The notes: a model not told the origin generated them from the letters alone. DNA of 64,000 nt from Microcella sp. (GCF_025808395.1 NZ_CP075524.1:186001-250000); one strand, 5' to 3'. Positions 42,338 to 52,492 are shown, counted from the first letter of the stretch. Program-made: numbers and translations.

Positions 42338-43060
42338 ATGACCGACCTCAGTGGAGCCTCCATTCTCGTCCTCGGTGCGACGGGCGGCCTCGGCCGTGAG
42401 TTCGCGCGCCAGCTCGCCGACGAGGGCGCACTGCTGACGCTCACCGGTCGATCGATGCTCGCGCTCGACGACCTCGACATCGCGGGTGCCGCTCTTGTGC
42501 CCGCCGACCTCGACGACGCCAGCGCCGCTCGCACGCTCATCGCGGCGGCGCTCACAGCGCACGGCAGGCTCGACGGCATCGTCAACGCCGCCGGAGTCGT
42601 CGCCTTCGGCACCCTCGCCGACACCACCGACGACACCTTCGAGACGCTCTGGCGCATCAACGTCATGGCTCCGCTGAGAGTGCTGCGCGCCGCGGTACCA
42701 TCGCTCGCCGAGTCGGCCGACGCCGGTCGATCACCGTTCGTGGTGTCGCTCAGCGGCGTGGTGAGCGAGTCTCCGACAGCGGGCATCGGCGCCTACAGCG
42801 CGGTCAAGGCGGCCGTCGCTGCGGCGCACCAGGTGGCAGCCCGCGAGTTGCGCCGCTCGGGCATCCGGGTCATCGATGCCCGACCCGGCCACACCGAGAC
42901 CGAACTGTCGCGGCATCCGATCGCGGGTGAGGCCCCGGCGTTCCCGGTCGGCCTCGCACCCGCCGCCGTCGTGACGCGCATTCTCGATGCGGTGCGCGAC
43001 GACGAGAAAGACCTTCCGTCGAGCGCCTTCGCGCAGGTGCCGCTCGCGTCGACGAGCTAG
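42338..43060 (+). CDS. Short-chain dehydrogenase/reductase (SDR)
   Basis: A 240-residue classical SDR: NAD(P)-binding VLGATGGLGREFARQL (residues 11-26), NAAGVV, catalytic SLSGVV...GAYSAVKAA with the Ser, Tyr and Lys, and RPGHTETEL after. The substrate is unknown. The ATG at 42338 lies 7 nt below TAGCGT (leaderless). Its stop codon overlaps that of the convergent MFS gene at a CTAG (43057-43060). Confidence 0.88.
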   Translation: MTDLSGASILVLGATGGLGREFARQLADEGALLTLTGRSMLALDDLDIAGAALVPADLDDASAARTLIAAALTAHGRLDGIVNAAGVVAFGTLADTTDDTFETLWRINVMAPLRVLRAAVPSLAESADAGRSPFVVSLSGVVSESPTAGIGAYSAVKAAVAAAHQVAARELRRSGIRVIDARPGHTETELSRHPIAGEAPAFPVGLAPAAVVTRILDAVRDDEKDLPSSAFAQVPLASTS

Positions 43061-44280
43061 CGGTCGCGCGGCAGGTGGCGCGGAATCATGTAGCCGAGCA
43101 TGCCGGCGCCGACGAGCCCCAGTGCCCCGAGCACGCCGGCACCGATCGCGAGCGAGAACGCCGCGGTCAAGGCCGCGAGCAGCAGGGGAGCGGTCGCACC
43201 CCCGGCGTCGAGGATGAGCCGCCACGCGCCGAGGAACAGCGCCGGATCAGTGCGGCCCGCGAGGTCGCTGCCCATCGTCATGAGAATGCCTGCACCGATT
43301 CCGTTCGCGACGGCGAGACCGATCGCGACGCCGATGAACCAGGCGACGGGGTCGGATGCTGATGCCGAGAACGCGAGCACGAGGAACCCCAACCCGAGGC
43401 CGAGAGTCGAGGGCACGGCGGTGTAGAGACGCCCGAAGCGGTCCATGAGCCAGCCGCCGAGGTAGAACAGCGCGAAGTCGACCGCGGCCGTCGCCCCGAT
43501 GATCGTCGCCGTCTGGGCGTCGCCCAGGCCGATGCTGACCGCCCACAGCGGCAGCAGCACCTGCCGACTGGCGCGCAGCGCCGAGACCGTCAGCGCGGCG
43601 ACACCCAGGCGGGCGAGCACCGCGCGGCGTCGGCCGATGGTGCGCAGCACGTCGAGCGGGCTCGCCGCCGGCCGGGGCTCGGCGTCGACTCGCACGCGCA
43701 GCAGCTTCTCGGGGTCGGGCAGCAGCAGCAGGCTCGCGGCCACCGCGATGAGCATGCCGATCGACAGCCAGTAGACGGCGCCGATGCCGCCCGTGACGGT
43801 GATGATTGCGGCACCCAGAAACGGCCCGATCATCATGCCGAGCCTGTAGAAGCCGCCGAGTGCCGACAGGGCTCGCGCGCGGTAGGCGGCGGGCACGGCG
43901 GTGGTCAAGAGGGCGTGACGGGCAAGGCCGAAGACGGCGGCCGAGGCTCCGAGCACGAGCATGCCGAGACCGAGCACGGCAGTCGTTGTGGCGAAGGCCG
44001 CCAGCGCGATGCCGAGACCGGCGGCGACGAGCGCCCCGAGCATGGCGTTGCGCTCGCCGACGCGCGCCACGATCCACCCCGCGGGCAGATCACCGATCAG
44101 CTGGCCGACGAGCAGCATCGCCGCGACCAGACCGGCGGCGGCGAGACCCGCGCCCGTCTGCGCGGCCAATGAGGGAATGAGCGGGATGATCGCGCCCTCG
44201 CCGATCGTGAACAGCAGCGTGGGCAGCAGCGCGGGTGCGACGATCGAGCGCCATCGAAACTCGTGCGGGCTGTCGGTCAT
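43057..44280 (-). CDS. MFS transporter
   Basis: A 407-residue major facilitator with 12 predicted segments. The motif-A-like loop GDLPAGWIVARVGERNAMLGAL lies between segments 2 and 3, and an equivalent sits in the second half (GGWLMDRFGRLYTAVPSTLG). The drug or metabolite carried is unknown. The frame runs on to 44916, but the ATG at 44280 fits the family start and lies 42 nt from the divergent prfB gene. Confidence 0.85.
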   Translation of the reverse strand: MTDSPHEFRWRSIVAPALLPTLLFTIGEGAIIPLIPSLAAQTGAGLAAAGLVAAMLLVGQLIGDLPAGWIVARVGERNAMLGALVAAGLGIALAAFATTTAVLGLGMLVLGASAAVFGLARHALLTTAVPAAYRARALSALGGFYRLGMMIGPFLGAAIITVTGGIGAVYWLSIGMLIAVAASLLLLPDPEKLLRVRVDAEPRPAASPLDVLRTIGRRRAVLARLGVAALTVSALRASRQVLLPLWAVSIGLGDAQTATIIGATAAVDFALFYLGGWLMDRFGRLYTAVPSTLGLGLGFLVLAFSASASDPVAWFIGVAIGLAVANGIGAGILMTMGSDLAGRTDPALFLGAWRLILDAGGATAPLLLAALTAAFSLAIGAGVLGALGLVGAGMLGYMIPRHLPRDR

Positions 44281-44322
44281 CTCGAGAACGATGCTACGCC
44301 CCGCCGGTAGGCTGGAGTCGAC

Positions 44323-45435
44323 ATGATCGATCTGGACTTCGCCGAGCGCATCGCCGCCGCTCGCAGCACCTTCGCCGATATTCGCGCCGTGATCGACGTC
44401 GAACGACTCGAGATGCAGATCACCGAGCTCAGCGAGCAGGCCGGTGCACCTGACCTGTGGGACGACACGGCGCACGCGCAGAAGGTCACGAGCGCCCTCA
44501 GCCACCGGCAGAGCGAGCTCAAGCGCATCACCGAGCTGCAGCAGAAGCTCGACGACCTCGACGTGCTCATCGAGATGGCGCGCGAGGCAGACGATGCCGA
44601 TGCCGCCGCCGAGGCGGGCAGTGAGCTCGACGCCATCGAGAAGACTCTGGCCGAGATGGAGGTGCAGACGCTGCTCGATGGCGAGTACGACGCGCGCCCC
44701 GCCGTCGTGACCATTCGCGCGGGGGCGGGCGGCGTCGACGCCGCCGACTTCGCCGACATGCTGCTGCGCATGTATCTGCGCTGGGCCGAGCAGCACGGCT
44801 ACTCGACCACCGTGATGGATATCTCGTACGCCGAAGAGGCGGGCATCAAGAGCGCGACCTTCGAAGTGGATGCGCCTCACGCCTTCGGCACCCTCAGTGT
44901 CGAGGCGGGCACGCACCGGCTCGTGCGCATGTCACCGTTCGGCGCCGCGGGCAAGCGTCAGACGAGCTTCGCCGCCGTCGAGGTCATTCCGCTGCTCGAA
45001 GAGAGTGCCGTCATCGATGTGCCCGAGGCCGACATCAGGGTCGACGTGTTCCGGTCATCCGGCCCGGGCGGTCAGTCGGTCAACACCACAGACTCTGCCG
45101 TGCGCATCACCCACTTGCCGACGGGCATCGTCGTCTCGATGCAGAACGAGAAGAGCCAGATTCAGAACCGCGCGGCGGCGATGCGCGTGCTGCAGTCGCG
45201 ACTGCTCATCATGCAGAAAGAGCAAGAGGCGGCGACGAAGAAAGAGCTCGCGGGCACCATCACTGCGAGTTGGGGCGACCAGATGCGCTCGTATGTGCTC
45301 GCCCCGTACCAGATGGTGAAAGATCTGCGCACCGAGTATGAGGTGAACAACCCCTCGGCGGTCTTCGACGGTGATCTCGACGGCTTCATCGCCGCGGGCA
45401 TCAAGTGGCGCAAGCAGAAGCCCATCGACGAATAG
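44323..45435 (+). CDS. prfB: Peptide chain release factor 2
   Basis: Reads UGA and UAA stop codons. The 370-residue protein has [19 protein letters not shown], the anticodon-like SPF (RMSPFGAAG), and the peptidyl-transferase GGQ ([17 protein letters not shown]). There is no in-frame TGA after the N terminus, so the programmed frameshift known from many other bacteria is absent, as usual in actinobacteria. TAGGCT 9 nt above the ATG suggests a leaderless message. Confidence 0.97.
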   Translation: MIDLDFAERIAAARSTFADIRAVIDVERLEMQITELSEQAGAPDLWDDTAHAQKVTSALSHRQSELKRITELQQKLDDLDVLIEMAREADDADAAAEAGSELDAIEKTLAEMEVQTLLDGEYDARPAVVTIRAGAGGVDAADFADMLLRMYLRWAEQHGYSTTVMDISYAEEAGIKSATFEVDAPHAFGTLSVEAGTHRLVRMSPFGAAGKRQTSFAAVEVIPLLEESAVIDVPEADIRVDVFRSSGPGGQSVNTTDSAVRITHLPTGIVVSMQNEKSQIQNRAAAMRVLQSRLLIMQKEQEAATKKELAGTITASWGDQMRSYVLAPYQMVKDLRTEYEVNNPSAVFDGDLDGFIAAGIKWRKQKPIDE

Positions 45436-45460
45436 CCCGCGCGGTCGTAGAGTGCTCGCC

Positions 45461-45835
45461 ATGGTGAGCGTCAACATCGTCGAGATTCCGTCTCGCAACC
45501 TCGAGCGTGCCGTCGCGTTCTACTCGCGCGTGCTCGACCTCGATCTCGAGATCTCTGAGATCGACGGCCAGCGCATGGTGTTCGTGACTCCCGATGATGC
45601 CGATGCAGCGGGCACAGCGCTCGCGATCACCGAGGGCGATGACTACCAGCCGAGCGGCGAGGGCGTCAGGCTCTACCTCACCGTCGACGACCTCGATGCT
45701 GTGCTCGCGAGGGCCGTCGACGCCGGAGGCGAGGTGGCCGCCGAGATCGGCATGGTTGAAGGCTGGGCTCGGTATGCGGCGTTTCGCGACCTCGAAGGCA
45801 CCGTCGTCGGGCTCGCCGAACCGCTCACCGGCTAA
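45461..45835 (+). CDS. VOC-family (glyoxalase-like) protein
   Basis: A 124-residue protein of the vicinal-oxygen-chelate fold: VEIPSRNLERAVAFYSRVLDLDL at the start, GVRLYLTVDDLDAVLARAVDAGGEV in the middle and FRDLEGTVVGLAEP at the end, the usual layout of two beta-alpha-beta modules. It lacks a clear His/Glu set for a metal, so it may bind rather than cleave its ligand. The ATG at 45461 is chosen by fold; the frame is open from 45371 inside prfB. Confidence 0.82.
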   Translation: MVSVNIVEIPSRNLERAVAFYSRVLDLDLEISEIDGQRMVFVTPDDADAAGTALAITEGDDYQPSGEGVRLYLTVDDLDAVLARAVDAGGEVAAEIGMVEGWARYAAFRDLEGTVVGLAEPLTG

Positions 45836-45910
45836 GCGGCACCTGATAAGCGCGCGCTCGCGGGTGTCGCACCCCGGCACGGGGGCCGGTGGCGCATACG
45901 CTGACCCACG

Positions 45911-46648
45911 ATGATTCGCTTCGATGAGGTCACCAAGGTCTACCGCGGAACCGCCCGGCCAGCACTCAACGCTGTCAGCCTCGAGATTCTCAGCGGCGAG
46001 TTCGTGTTTCTCGTGGGCGCGTCTGGCTCGGGCAAGTCGACCTTCTTGCGCCTCGTGCTGAAAGAAGAGAAGCCCTCGAGCGGCAGCATCCATGTGCTGG
46101 GCCAAGATCTCGGCTCGATCTCGAGCCGCAAGGTGCCCTACTTCAGGCGCAATCTCGGAGTCGTCTTTCAAGACTTCAGGCTGCTGCCCAACAAGACGGT
46201 GTTTGACAACGTCGCGTTCACCCTGCAGGTGATCGGCAAGAGCAAGGGATTCATTCACGAAGCCGTTCCCGACGCACTGCAGACCGTCGGGCTCGACGGC
46301 AAGGCGCAGCGTTTTCCGCACGAGCTCTCGGGGGGCGAGCAGCAGCGAGTCGCGATCGCTCGAGCCGTGGTCAACAAGCCGGCCATCATGCTGGCCGATG
46401 AGCCGACCGGAAACCTCGACCCCGAGACCAGTGCCGGCATCATGGCGCTGCTCGAGCGCATCAACGCCAACGGCACCACGGTCATCATGGCGACGCACGA
46501 CGCAGGCATCGTCGACAGGCTGCAGCGACGCGTCATCGAGGTGGTCGGAGGGCGCATCGTGCGCGACGAGCGCGGCGGCGGCTACAAGACGCAGGCGAAT
46601 CCCATCGCCACGCAGGGCTTCGGCATGTCATCGGAGGGTGCACGATGA
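45911..46648 (+). CDS. ftsE: Cell-division ATPase FtsE
   Basis: ATPase of the FtsEX complex, which controls septal peptidoglycan hydrolases. 245 residues with Walker [14 protein letters not shown]-loop VFQDFRLL, signature [14 protein letters not shown] and Walker [19 protein letters not shown] 8 nt above the ATG suggests a leaderless message. It overlaps ftsX by 4 nt. Confidence 0.96.
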   Translation: MIRFDEVTKVYRGTARPALNAVSLEILSGEFVFLVGASGSGKSTFLRLVLKEEKPSSGSIHVLGQDLGSISSRKVPYFRRNLGVVFQDFRLLPNKTVFDNVAFTLQVIGKSKGFIHEAVPDALQTVGLDGKAQRFPHELSGGEQQRVAIARAVVNKPAIMLADEPTGNLDPETSAGIMALLERINANGTTVIMATHDAGIVDRLQRRVIEVVGGRIVRDERGGGYKTQANPIATQGFGMSSEGAR

Positions 46649-47559
46649 GGCTCGGGCTCGTTCTCGGGGAGGTCGGCCAGGGGCTGCGCCGCAACCTGAG
46701 CATGGTCATCTCGGTCGTGCTCGTCACCTTCATCTCGTTGACTTTCGTGGGCGCGGCGATTCTGCTGCAGATGCAGATCAACCAGATGAAGTCGTACTGG
46801 TTCGATCGTGCCCAGGTGGCGGTCTACCTCTGCACCGAGTTCACAACCGTCGGGGGGTGCGACCAGCAAGCTGCCACGCCCGACCAGATCGCGACAGTGC
46901 AGGCTCAGCTTGAGTCGCCCACTCTCGCTCCCTTCATCGACACCTTCTACTTCGAGACGCAAGAAGAGGCGTACGCGAACTTTCAAGAGCAGTTCGCGGG
47001 CCAGGCCGTTGCCGATCTGGTGACTCCCGATCTCATGACCCCTGCGTTCTGGGTCAATCTCGTCGACCCCACGCAGAGCGCCGTGCTGCAAGACTCGTTG
47101 CGCGGGTTGGCAGGGGTCGAGAGTGTGGTCGATCAGCGAAGCCTGCTTGACCAGATTTTCGAGATACTCAACGCCGCGAGCATCACAGCCGTCGGTATCG
47201 CCGCGCTCATGCTCATCGCCGCCGCGCTGCTCATCTCGACGACCATCAGACTCAGTGCGTTCTCGCGTCGACGCGAGATCGGCATCATGCGGCTCGTCGG
47301 GGCGTCGAATCGCTTCATTCAGACACCGTTCATCATCGAGGGCGTCGCAGCCGCACTCATCGGGTCGGTGCTCGCCGGCCTCGCCGTCGTCGGCATCGTG
47401 CAGTTCTTCGTGCAGGGCTATCTCGCCGAGACGCTGCCCTTGACGTCGTTCGTCGACCTGTCTGATGCGCTGCTCGTGGTGCCGATTCTGCTCGCAGCGG
47501 GGGCCGTGCTCGCGGCGCTGTCGGCGAACGTCGCCATCACCCGCTACCTGCTCGTCTAA
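46645..47559 (+). CDS. ftsX: Cell-division membrane protein FtsX
   Basis: A 304-residue permease-like partner of FtsE. One membrane segment near the N terminus ([21 protein letters not shown]), an extracellular domain (about 45-170, with a Cys pair [10 protein letters not shown]), then three C-terminal segments ([38 protein letters not shown] and [17 protein letters not shown]) with [17 protein letters not shown] between them. This layout is that of FtsX. It regulates a peptidoglycan hydrolase such as RipC in related actinobacteria. Confidence 0.95.
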   Translation: MRLGLVLGEVGQGLRRNLSMVISVVLVTFISLTFVGAAILLQMQINQMKSYWFDRAQVAVYLCTEFTTVGGCDQQAATPDQIATVQAQLESPTLAPFIDTFYFETQEEAYANFQEQFAGQAVADLVTPDLMTPAFWVNLVDPTQSAVLQDSLRGLAGVESVVDQRSLLDQIFEILNAASITAVGIAALMLIAAALLISTTIRLSAFSRRREIGIMRLVGASNRFIQTPFIIEGVAAALIGSVLAGLAVVGIVQFFVQGYLAETLPLTSFVDLSDALLVVPILLAAGAVLAALSANVAITRYLLV

Positions 47560-47707
47560 TACCCGAGCGCCGCCAGCGTGCCTCTCAGGCGCGAGTGTGC
47601 CGCCACCGGATGGGCACGGTCGCGCGCAACGGGCACTCTCGGCGCGCGGGCGCGGGTATGCTGGAATGCTCTGCGCGACTGGCGTTGAGCATCCGTCGAC
47701 CACACGC

Positions 47708-47716
47708 AGGAGGTGA
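47708..47716 (+). promoter_or_regulatory. Near-perfect ribosome binding site of smpB
   Basis: AGGAGGTGA ends 3 nt above the GTG start, with the GGAGG core 6 nt from it. A TATGCT -10 lies at 47657-47662. A long untranslated leader is unusual here, where many genes are leaderless. Confidence 0.7.
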
Positions 47717-47719
47717 ATC

Positions 47720-48196
47720 GTGCCCAAAGAGAAGGGCGAAAAGGTCGTGGCGACCAACCGCAAAGCGCGGCACGATTACGCCATCGAAGACACCTATGAG
47801 GCCGGGCTCGTGCTGAGCGGCACCGAGGTGAAGTCTCTGCGCATGGGGCGGGCGAGCCTCGTCGACGGCTACGGCTTCATCGACGGCGGCGAAGCCTGGC
47901 TCGATGCCGTGCACATTCCCGAGTACACCCAGGGCAACTGGACGAACCACCCGCCCCGCCGCAAGCGCAAGATGCTGCTGCACAAGGCGCAGATCATCAA
48001 GATCAGTCAGAAGGTCAAAGAGGGCGGCTACACCCTCGTGCCGCTGCGCATCTACTTTCTCGACGGCCGCGCCAAAGTCGAGCTTGCCGTGGCCAAGGGC
48101 AAGAAAGAGTACGACAAGCGCCACGCACTGCGTGAGCGTCAAGACAAGCGCGAAGCCGATCGGGCGATGCGCACGCGCAATCGCATGGGCGAGTAG
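47720..48196 (+). CDS. smpB: tmRNA-binding protein SmpB
   Basis: 158-residue partner of tmRNA in rescue of stalled ribosomes. Family landmarks are [62 protein letters not shown] and [31 protein letters not shown] with a basic tail. The GTG start is fixed by a strong ribosome binding site. The tmRNA gene lies 2.3 kb downstream, after an MFS pump and a SIMPL gene. Confidence 0.97.
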   Translation: MPKEKGEKVVATNRKARHDYAIEDTYEAGLVLSGTEVKSLRMGRASLVDGYGFIDGGEAWLDAVHIPEYTQGNWTNHPPRRKRKMLLHKAQIIKISQKVKEGGYTLVPLRIYFLDGRAKVELAVAKGKKEYDKRHALRERQDKREADRAMRTRNRMGE

Positions 48197-48215
48197 GGGT
48201 GCGGGTTCTCACACG

Positions 48216-49679
48216 ATGACGCAGGCTGACGGGTACAGCGACCGCACTCGTTGGCAGGCGTTCGCGATCGCAGTCTCGGTGGCCGCGCTCACGATTCTCG
48301 ACCTGTCGAAGGTCAATGTGGGTATTCCGGCGATCGAAGAGGCCTTCAGCGCGACTCCCACGCAGATTCAGATCATCGTCGCAGGCTATGTTCTGGCGTT
48401 CGGCGTCGTGCTCGTGCCGGCGGGTCGCTGGGGCGACCTGAACTCTCGTCGACGCATGTTCCTGGTCGGGCTCGTGGTGTTTCTCGTCGCGAGCCTGCTG
48501 TGCGCGATCGCGCCGACCGTCGAAGTGCTCGCGGCTTCGCGCGTGCTGCAGGGTGTGGCTGCCGGCCTGCTCATGCCGCAAGTGCTCGGGCTCACGCAGC
48601 AGCTCTTCACCGGCCCGGCGAGGGGTCGGGCGTTCGGGATCTTCGGCGCGGTCATCGGGCTCGCGGTCGCGTTCGGCCCGACGCTCGGCGGGCTCTTCGT
48701 CGGCATCGGCGATGTCGACTTCGGCTGGCGGCTCATCTTCTGGATGAATGTTCCGCTCGTGCTCGGGCTGCTGCCGTTCGCCTACCGGCTCTTGCCCCGC
48801 ACGCAACCCGATTCTGGCGCGGCGAAAGATCTCGACCTCATCGGCACCACGCTCCTCGGCGTGACGGTCTTGTCGCTCATGCTGCCGTTCATTCTCACCA
48901 CTGGCAGCACTGACGATGACCCCGCTCGGTGGTGGTGGTTGCTCGTCGCAGCGACGAGCGCCTCGGTCTTCGTGTGGTGGGAGCAGAAATACACGCGCAG
49001 TGGCCGCACCGCGGTGATCGACATGAGCTTGTTCCGCATCTCGAGCTACCGCAACAGCACGATCATCAGCGCCTTCTACTTCGCCGCCGTGCCCACCATC
49101 TTCTTGACCCTCACCCTCTTCCTGCAGCTCGGCATCGAGCTCGCGGCGGTGTTCGCCGGCATGGTCACCATTCCGTTCGCGCTCGCGTCGGCACTGACCT
49201 CGATCGTGTCGGGTCGTGTCGTGCACCTCTACGGTCGGCGCGTCGTCGCCCTCGGTCTGGCGGGCGTCATCGCCGGGGTGGCGGGCACCGTCGCTGCCGC
49301 TTTCTTCGTGCCGGTGGATGCCCTGCCGTGGGTCGTGGCGGTCGCGATGGGCATCGCTGGCGCGGGGGCGGGGGCAGTGATCCCTCCGAACCAGACGCTC
49401 GCCCTCTCAGAAGTGCCGGTGACCTCGGGCGGCGTCGCCGGGTCGATCCAGCAGGTCGGGCAGCGGGTCGGCACGGCGGTCGGCATGGCGGCCGGCACTG
49501 CCGCGTTCTACGCGACGATCTACGCCGAGCGCGGCGAGTTCGCCGAACTGGTCGTCTATCAAGACGCCTTCCGCAACGCGAGCATCGTGGCGCTCGGCCT
49601 GCTGTCGATCGCGATGCTCGTCGCAGTGCTCGACCTTCGCTCGCGGCCGATGCAGGCCACGGCGGTCAGCGCGCGCTGA
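48216..49679 (+). CDS. MFS drug-efflux-type transporter (DHA2/EmrB-QacA family)
   Basis: 487 residues with about 14 membrane segments. Conserved pieces: LDLSKVNVGIPAIEEAF in segment 1, motif A GRWGDLNSRRRMFLVGL, motif C-like GAVIGLAVAFGPTLGGLF and PPNQTLALSEVPVTSGGVAGSIQQVGQRVGTAVG in the second half. The family exports drugs or lipids; the substrate is not known. It follows smpB by 19 nt, and its stop overlaps the convergent SIMPL gene by 14 nt. Confidence 0.88.
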   Translation: MTQADGYSDRTRWQAFAIAVSVAALTILDLSKVNVGIPAIEEAFSATPTQIQIIVAGYVLAFGVVLVPAGRWGDLNSRRRMFLVGLVVFLVASLLCAIAPTVEVLAASRVLQGVAAGLLMPQVLGLTQQLFTGPARGRAFGIFGAVIGLAVAFGPTLGGLFVGIGDVDFGWRLIFWMNVPLVLGLLPFAYRLLPRTQPDSGAAKDLDLIGTTLLGVTVLSLMLPFILTTGSTDDDPARWWWLLVAATSASVFVWWEQKYTRSGRTAVIDMSLFRISSYRNSTIISAFYFAAVPTIFLTLTLFLQLGIELAAVFAGMVTIPFALASALTSIVSGRVVHLYGRRVVALGLAGVIAGVAGTVAAAFFVPVDALPWVVAVAMGIAGAGAGAVIPPNQTLALSEVPVTSGGVAGSIQQVGQRVGTAVGMAAGTAAFYATIYAERGEFAELVVYQDAFRNASIVALGLLSIAMLVAVLDLRSRPMQATAVSAR

Positions 49680-50334
49680 ATCGTGCGTCGACCGCGACGT
49701 CGATGACGATCGGCTCGGGGCGCAGAGAGAGACCGCCGTCACCTCGAGCATCCATCGCCATGGCGCGTTCGAGGCGCGGCAGGGGCGCGGGGTGCTCTGT
49801 TCCCCCGTCGAGCATTCCGGGGTCGGCGAGCGCGAGCGTGGTGAGTGATCCGAGGCCGATGGCGGTGGCGAGCACCTCTGCTTTCGCTCGGGCGTCGGCG
49901 ACGGCGCGAGTGCGCGCCTCGCGCGTCTCGAGCTCGAGCCGGGCATCCGTCAGCGCCCACTCGATGCCGTCGATGGCGACCAGGTCATGCTCGACGAGCG
50001 CGCCGATCAGCCCGGACACCTCGTCGACCTCGCTCACCGTCGCCTGACCAGACACGCTCGCGCGGTGGATGAGTGGCGCGGTCGAACCATCGTTGGTCCA
50101 CGGTCGGTGCGAGGTCACGGCGACGCGATCGGCAGACCATGCGGTGACCGGGCCGGCCTGCGCGTCGAAGCGGGCGTCGATGACTGCCGCGATCGCCGTC
50201 GAGGCGTCGGTGACCGATGCGACGACGGATGCTCGCTCTGGCCCGTCTGCCGCAACGGTGAATCGCACGATCGCGCGTTCTGGGCGCAGCTCGCTGCGGG
50301 CCGATCCGTGCACGGTGATGATGGTCTCGCTCAT
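49666..50334 (-). CDS. SIMPL-domain protein (DUF541)
   Basis: A 222-residue protein with the SIMPL/DUF541 plan: ITVHGSARSELRPERAIVRFTVAADG at the N terminus, a middle alpha/beta region, then EWALTDARLELETREARTRAVADARAKAEVLATAIG. Most family members are exported and have a signal peptide; this one does not, so it is probably cytoplasmic. The ATG at 50334 is chosen over 50346 because the family begins with the beta strand. No function is known. Confidence 0.82.
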   Translation of the reverse strand: MSETIITVHGSARSELRPERAIVRFTVAADGPERASVVASVTDASTAIAAVIDARFDAQAGPVTAWSADRVAVTSHRPWTNDGSTAPLIHRASVSGQATVSEVDEVSGLIGALVEHDLVAIDGIEWALTDARLELETREARTRAVADARAKAEVLATAIGLGSLTTLALADPGMLDGGTEHPAPLPRLERAMAMDARGDGGLSLRPEPIVIDVAVDARFSAR

Positions 50335-50489
50335 GGGGCTCCTCACTCGACGACCGACTCACGGCGTTTCGTCGGCAGTGACGTATACTGTAGGGCTACG
50401 CCGTGATCGGCGTCTGACATCGGGTTCGCCCGATCTCTCAACTCCACAGTGCGTGACAGCGACCCGCCTGACACAGCTCAGGTACTCAT

Positions 50490-50860
50490 GGGGATGATCG
50501 GTTTCGACATCGCCTGCGAAACGGTGAGAAGCGGGTCGAGGATGCAGGGTTATCTCGTAAACGATCTCTGCAAACAACAGGTGCCGATGCTAAGCGCACC
50601 GACTTCGCTCTCGCCGCCTAAGGCAGAGTAGAAAGTCCGTCAGTCCGGGTGCGTCTCCGACCCGATCACTGGCGTCATTGAGGAGACTTGCTGCGTGCCT
50701 GCGTCTCAGGTGCACGCGGGACTTGAACTGAGGCTGGGCTCGTCGACCTAGGGGTCTGCAACAAAGGTCGGAGCCGAGTAGAACGTCTCAGCAGACTACG
50801 CCCGTAGAAGGCTCCGGCTCACAGCGATGGACGGGGGTTCAATTCCCCCCATCTCCACCA
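50490..50860 (+). ncRNA. ssrA: Transfer-messenger RNA (tmRNA, encodes degradation tag)
   Basis: The 5' end GGGGATG pairs with CATCTCC before the encoded ACCA at 50857-50860. GATCGGTTTCGAC near the start and GGGTTCAATTCCCCCC near the end are tmRNA hallmarks. The tag frame 50583-50621 reads ADAKRTDFALAA then TAA, close in layout to the mycobacterial ADSHQRDYALAA. The resume codon (GCC 50583) is inferred from that comparison; reading from GCA upstream hits a stop after seven codons. Confidence 0.95.
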
Positions 50861-50870
50861 CTGGTCGCTG

Positions 50871-51755
50871 TCACGCACTGAGGAACCTCTCGCTCGTCGC
50901 CGACCGGCGCCGGCGCGCCGCGACCCGGCGGCCCAGCAGCCCGTGCCGAGAGCTCAGCACTGCCACGAGCGCGAAGACCGCTCCCTGCACGACGACGACG
51001 AGCCCTCCTGACGAGGCGTCGAACCAGTAGCTCAGGTAGATGCCGGCCACTGAGCACGTCGCGGCGATCGCGGGTGCGATCACGAGCATGCGCGAGATGC
51101 GGTCGGTGATGAGGTAGGCAGTGGCGCCGGGAATGATGAGCATCGCGACCACGAGGATGACGCCGACCACCTGCAGGGCGACGACCGCGATGAGCGCGAG
51201 CAGGCCCAGCAGCATCGCACTGAGCACTCGCGGATTGATGCCCATGGCGTGAGCGTGCGCGGGGTCGAAGGCGAAGAGCGTGAAGTCTCGCCGTTTCAGC
51301 AGCAGCACGAAGGCTGCGATCGACGCGAGAACGCTGATCTGCACGAGGTCGGCGACCGAGACGCCGAGCACGTTGCCGAAGATGATGTGCCCCAGGTCGA
51401 TCTGGCTGGGGGTGACCGAGACGAGCACCAGGCCGAGCGCGAACAGTGTCGTGAAGACGATGCCGATCGCGGCGTCTTCTTTCACTCGATGCGTTCCTCG
51501 CACCGCCCCGATGAGGCCCACCGCGAGAAACCCGAACACCAGGGCTCCCAACGCGAACGGCGCGCCGACGGCGTAGGCGATGACGACTCCCGGAAACACC
51601 GCGTGAGCGACGGCGTCGCCCATGAGCGACCAGCCCACGAGCACGAGCCAGCACGAGAGCAGCGCGCACACGACAGCGGCGATCGTTGTGGCGAGCAGCG
51701 CTCGCACCATGAACTCGTACTGCAGGGGCTCGAGCAGCAGGTCGAGGGGGTTCAC
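50871..51755 (-). CDS. Metal ABC transporter permease (MntB/ZnuB class)
   Basis: A 294-residue ABC-3 family permease with about eight membrane segments. Landmarks are LVGWSLMGDAVAHAVFPGVVIAY (the ATPase-contact region GDAxxHA), VKEDAAIGIVFTTLFALGLVLVS, LGHIIFGNVLGVS, and IPGATAYLITDR. It imports manganese or zinc together with the ATPase and lipoprotein encoded upstream, with which it is coupled (overlap 51752-51755). Its stop is 11 nt from the end of the convergent tmRNA gene. Confidence 0.93.
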   Translation of the reverse strand: MNPLDLLLEPLQYEFMVRALLATTIAAVVCALLSCWLVLVGWSLMGDAVAHAVFPGVVIAYAVGAPFALGALVFGFLAVGLIGAVRGTHRVKEDAAIGIVFTTLFALGLVLVSVTPSQIDLGHIIFGNVLGVSVADLVQISVLASIAAFVLLLKRRDFTLFAFDPAHAHAMGINPRVLSAMLLGLLALIAVVALQVVGVILVVAMLIIPGATAYLITDRISRMLVIAPAIAATCSVAGIYLSYWFDASSGGLVVVVQGAVFALVAVLSSRHGLLGRRVAARRRRSATSERFLSA

Positions 51756-52492
51756 GGCGCACCGCCTGTGTCAGGGGGGTCGATGCCGAACGCTCGAGCG
51801 AGCGTCGACGGCTGCAGTGCTGCTGCCACGTCGCCGTGAAACAGCACGCTCTGCTTCAGCAGCACGGCGTCATCAGCCAGCCGGGGCAGGGCCTGCAGAT
51901 CATGCGTCGAGACCACGATCGTGCGGCCTTCATCAGCGAGCTCGCGCAGCAGGCGCACGATCGTCGACTCTGACGTGCGATCAACCCCTGCGAACGGCTC
52001 GTCGAGCAGCAGGATGCGGGCGTCGTGCGCGATGCCCCTGGCGACGAAGGCGCGCTTGCGCTGCCCTCCCGATAGCTCGCCGATCTGGCGGTCGGCGAGT
52101 TCGGTGAGCTGCACTCGCTCGAGCGCCACCGCCACGGCGGCGTGGTCAGCTGCCCGCGGTCGTCTGGTGATGCCGAGCCGGCCATAACGGCCCATCATGA
52201 CGACGTCGTGCACCGACACCGGAAAACTCCAGTCGACGAGCTCGCTCTGCGGAACGTAGCCGACGATGCCGCGGCGACGGGCGATCGACGGAGCGACCCC
52301 GTCGAGAGCGACGTGCCCGGCGTCGGGTGCGACGAGACCCATGATCGCTCTGAAGAGCGTCGACTTTCCTGACCCGTTCATGCCGATGAGGGCGCAGACT
52401 CGCCCCGTGTCGATGCACATCGAGACGGAGTCGAGGGCAGTGGTCTCGCCGAAGCGAACGGTGAGGTCGCGCACGTCGATGGCGGCGGTCAT
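51752..52492 (-). CDS. Metal ABC transporter ATPase (MntA/ZnuC class)
   Basis: A 246-residue ATPase with Walker A GMNGSGKSTLFRA, Q-loop VPQSELV, signature LSGGQRKRAFVARG, Walker B ILLLDEPFAGVD and H-loop VVSTHDL. YVPQSELVDWSFPVSVHDVVMMGRYG is the usual Mn/Zn transporter pattern. 4-nt overlaps join it to the binding protein gene and the permease gene. Confidence 0.94.
   Translation of the reverse strand: MTAAIDVRDLTVRFGETTALDSVSMCIDTGRVCALIGMNGSGKSTLFRAIMGLVAPDAGHVALDGVAPSIARRRGIVGYVPQSELVDWSFPVSVHDVVMMGRYGRLGITRRPRAADHAAVAVALERVQLTELADRQIGELSGGQRKRAFVARGIAHDARILLLDEPFAGVDRTSESTIVRLLRELADEGRTIVVSTHDLQALPRLADDAVLLKQSVLFHGDVAAALQPSTLARAFGIDPPDTGGAP

Noticed and set aside
44323..44420. Programmed frameshift site in prfB
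   Set aside because: The gene is open from the ATG with no early in-frame TGA, so no frameshift is needed.
50449..51030. Short forward ORFs over and after the tmRNA
   Set aside because: 50449-50631 lies across the tmRNA and only its tag frame is translated; 50827-51030 spans the tmRNA acceptor end and the antisense of the permease gene.
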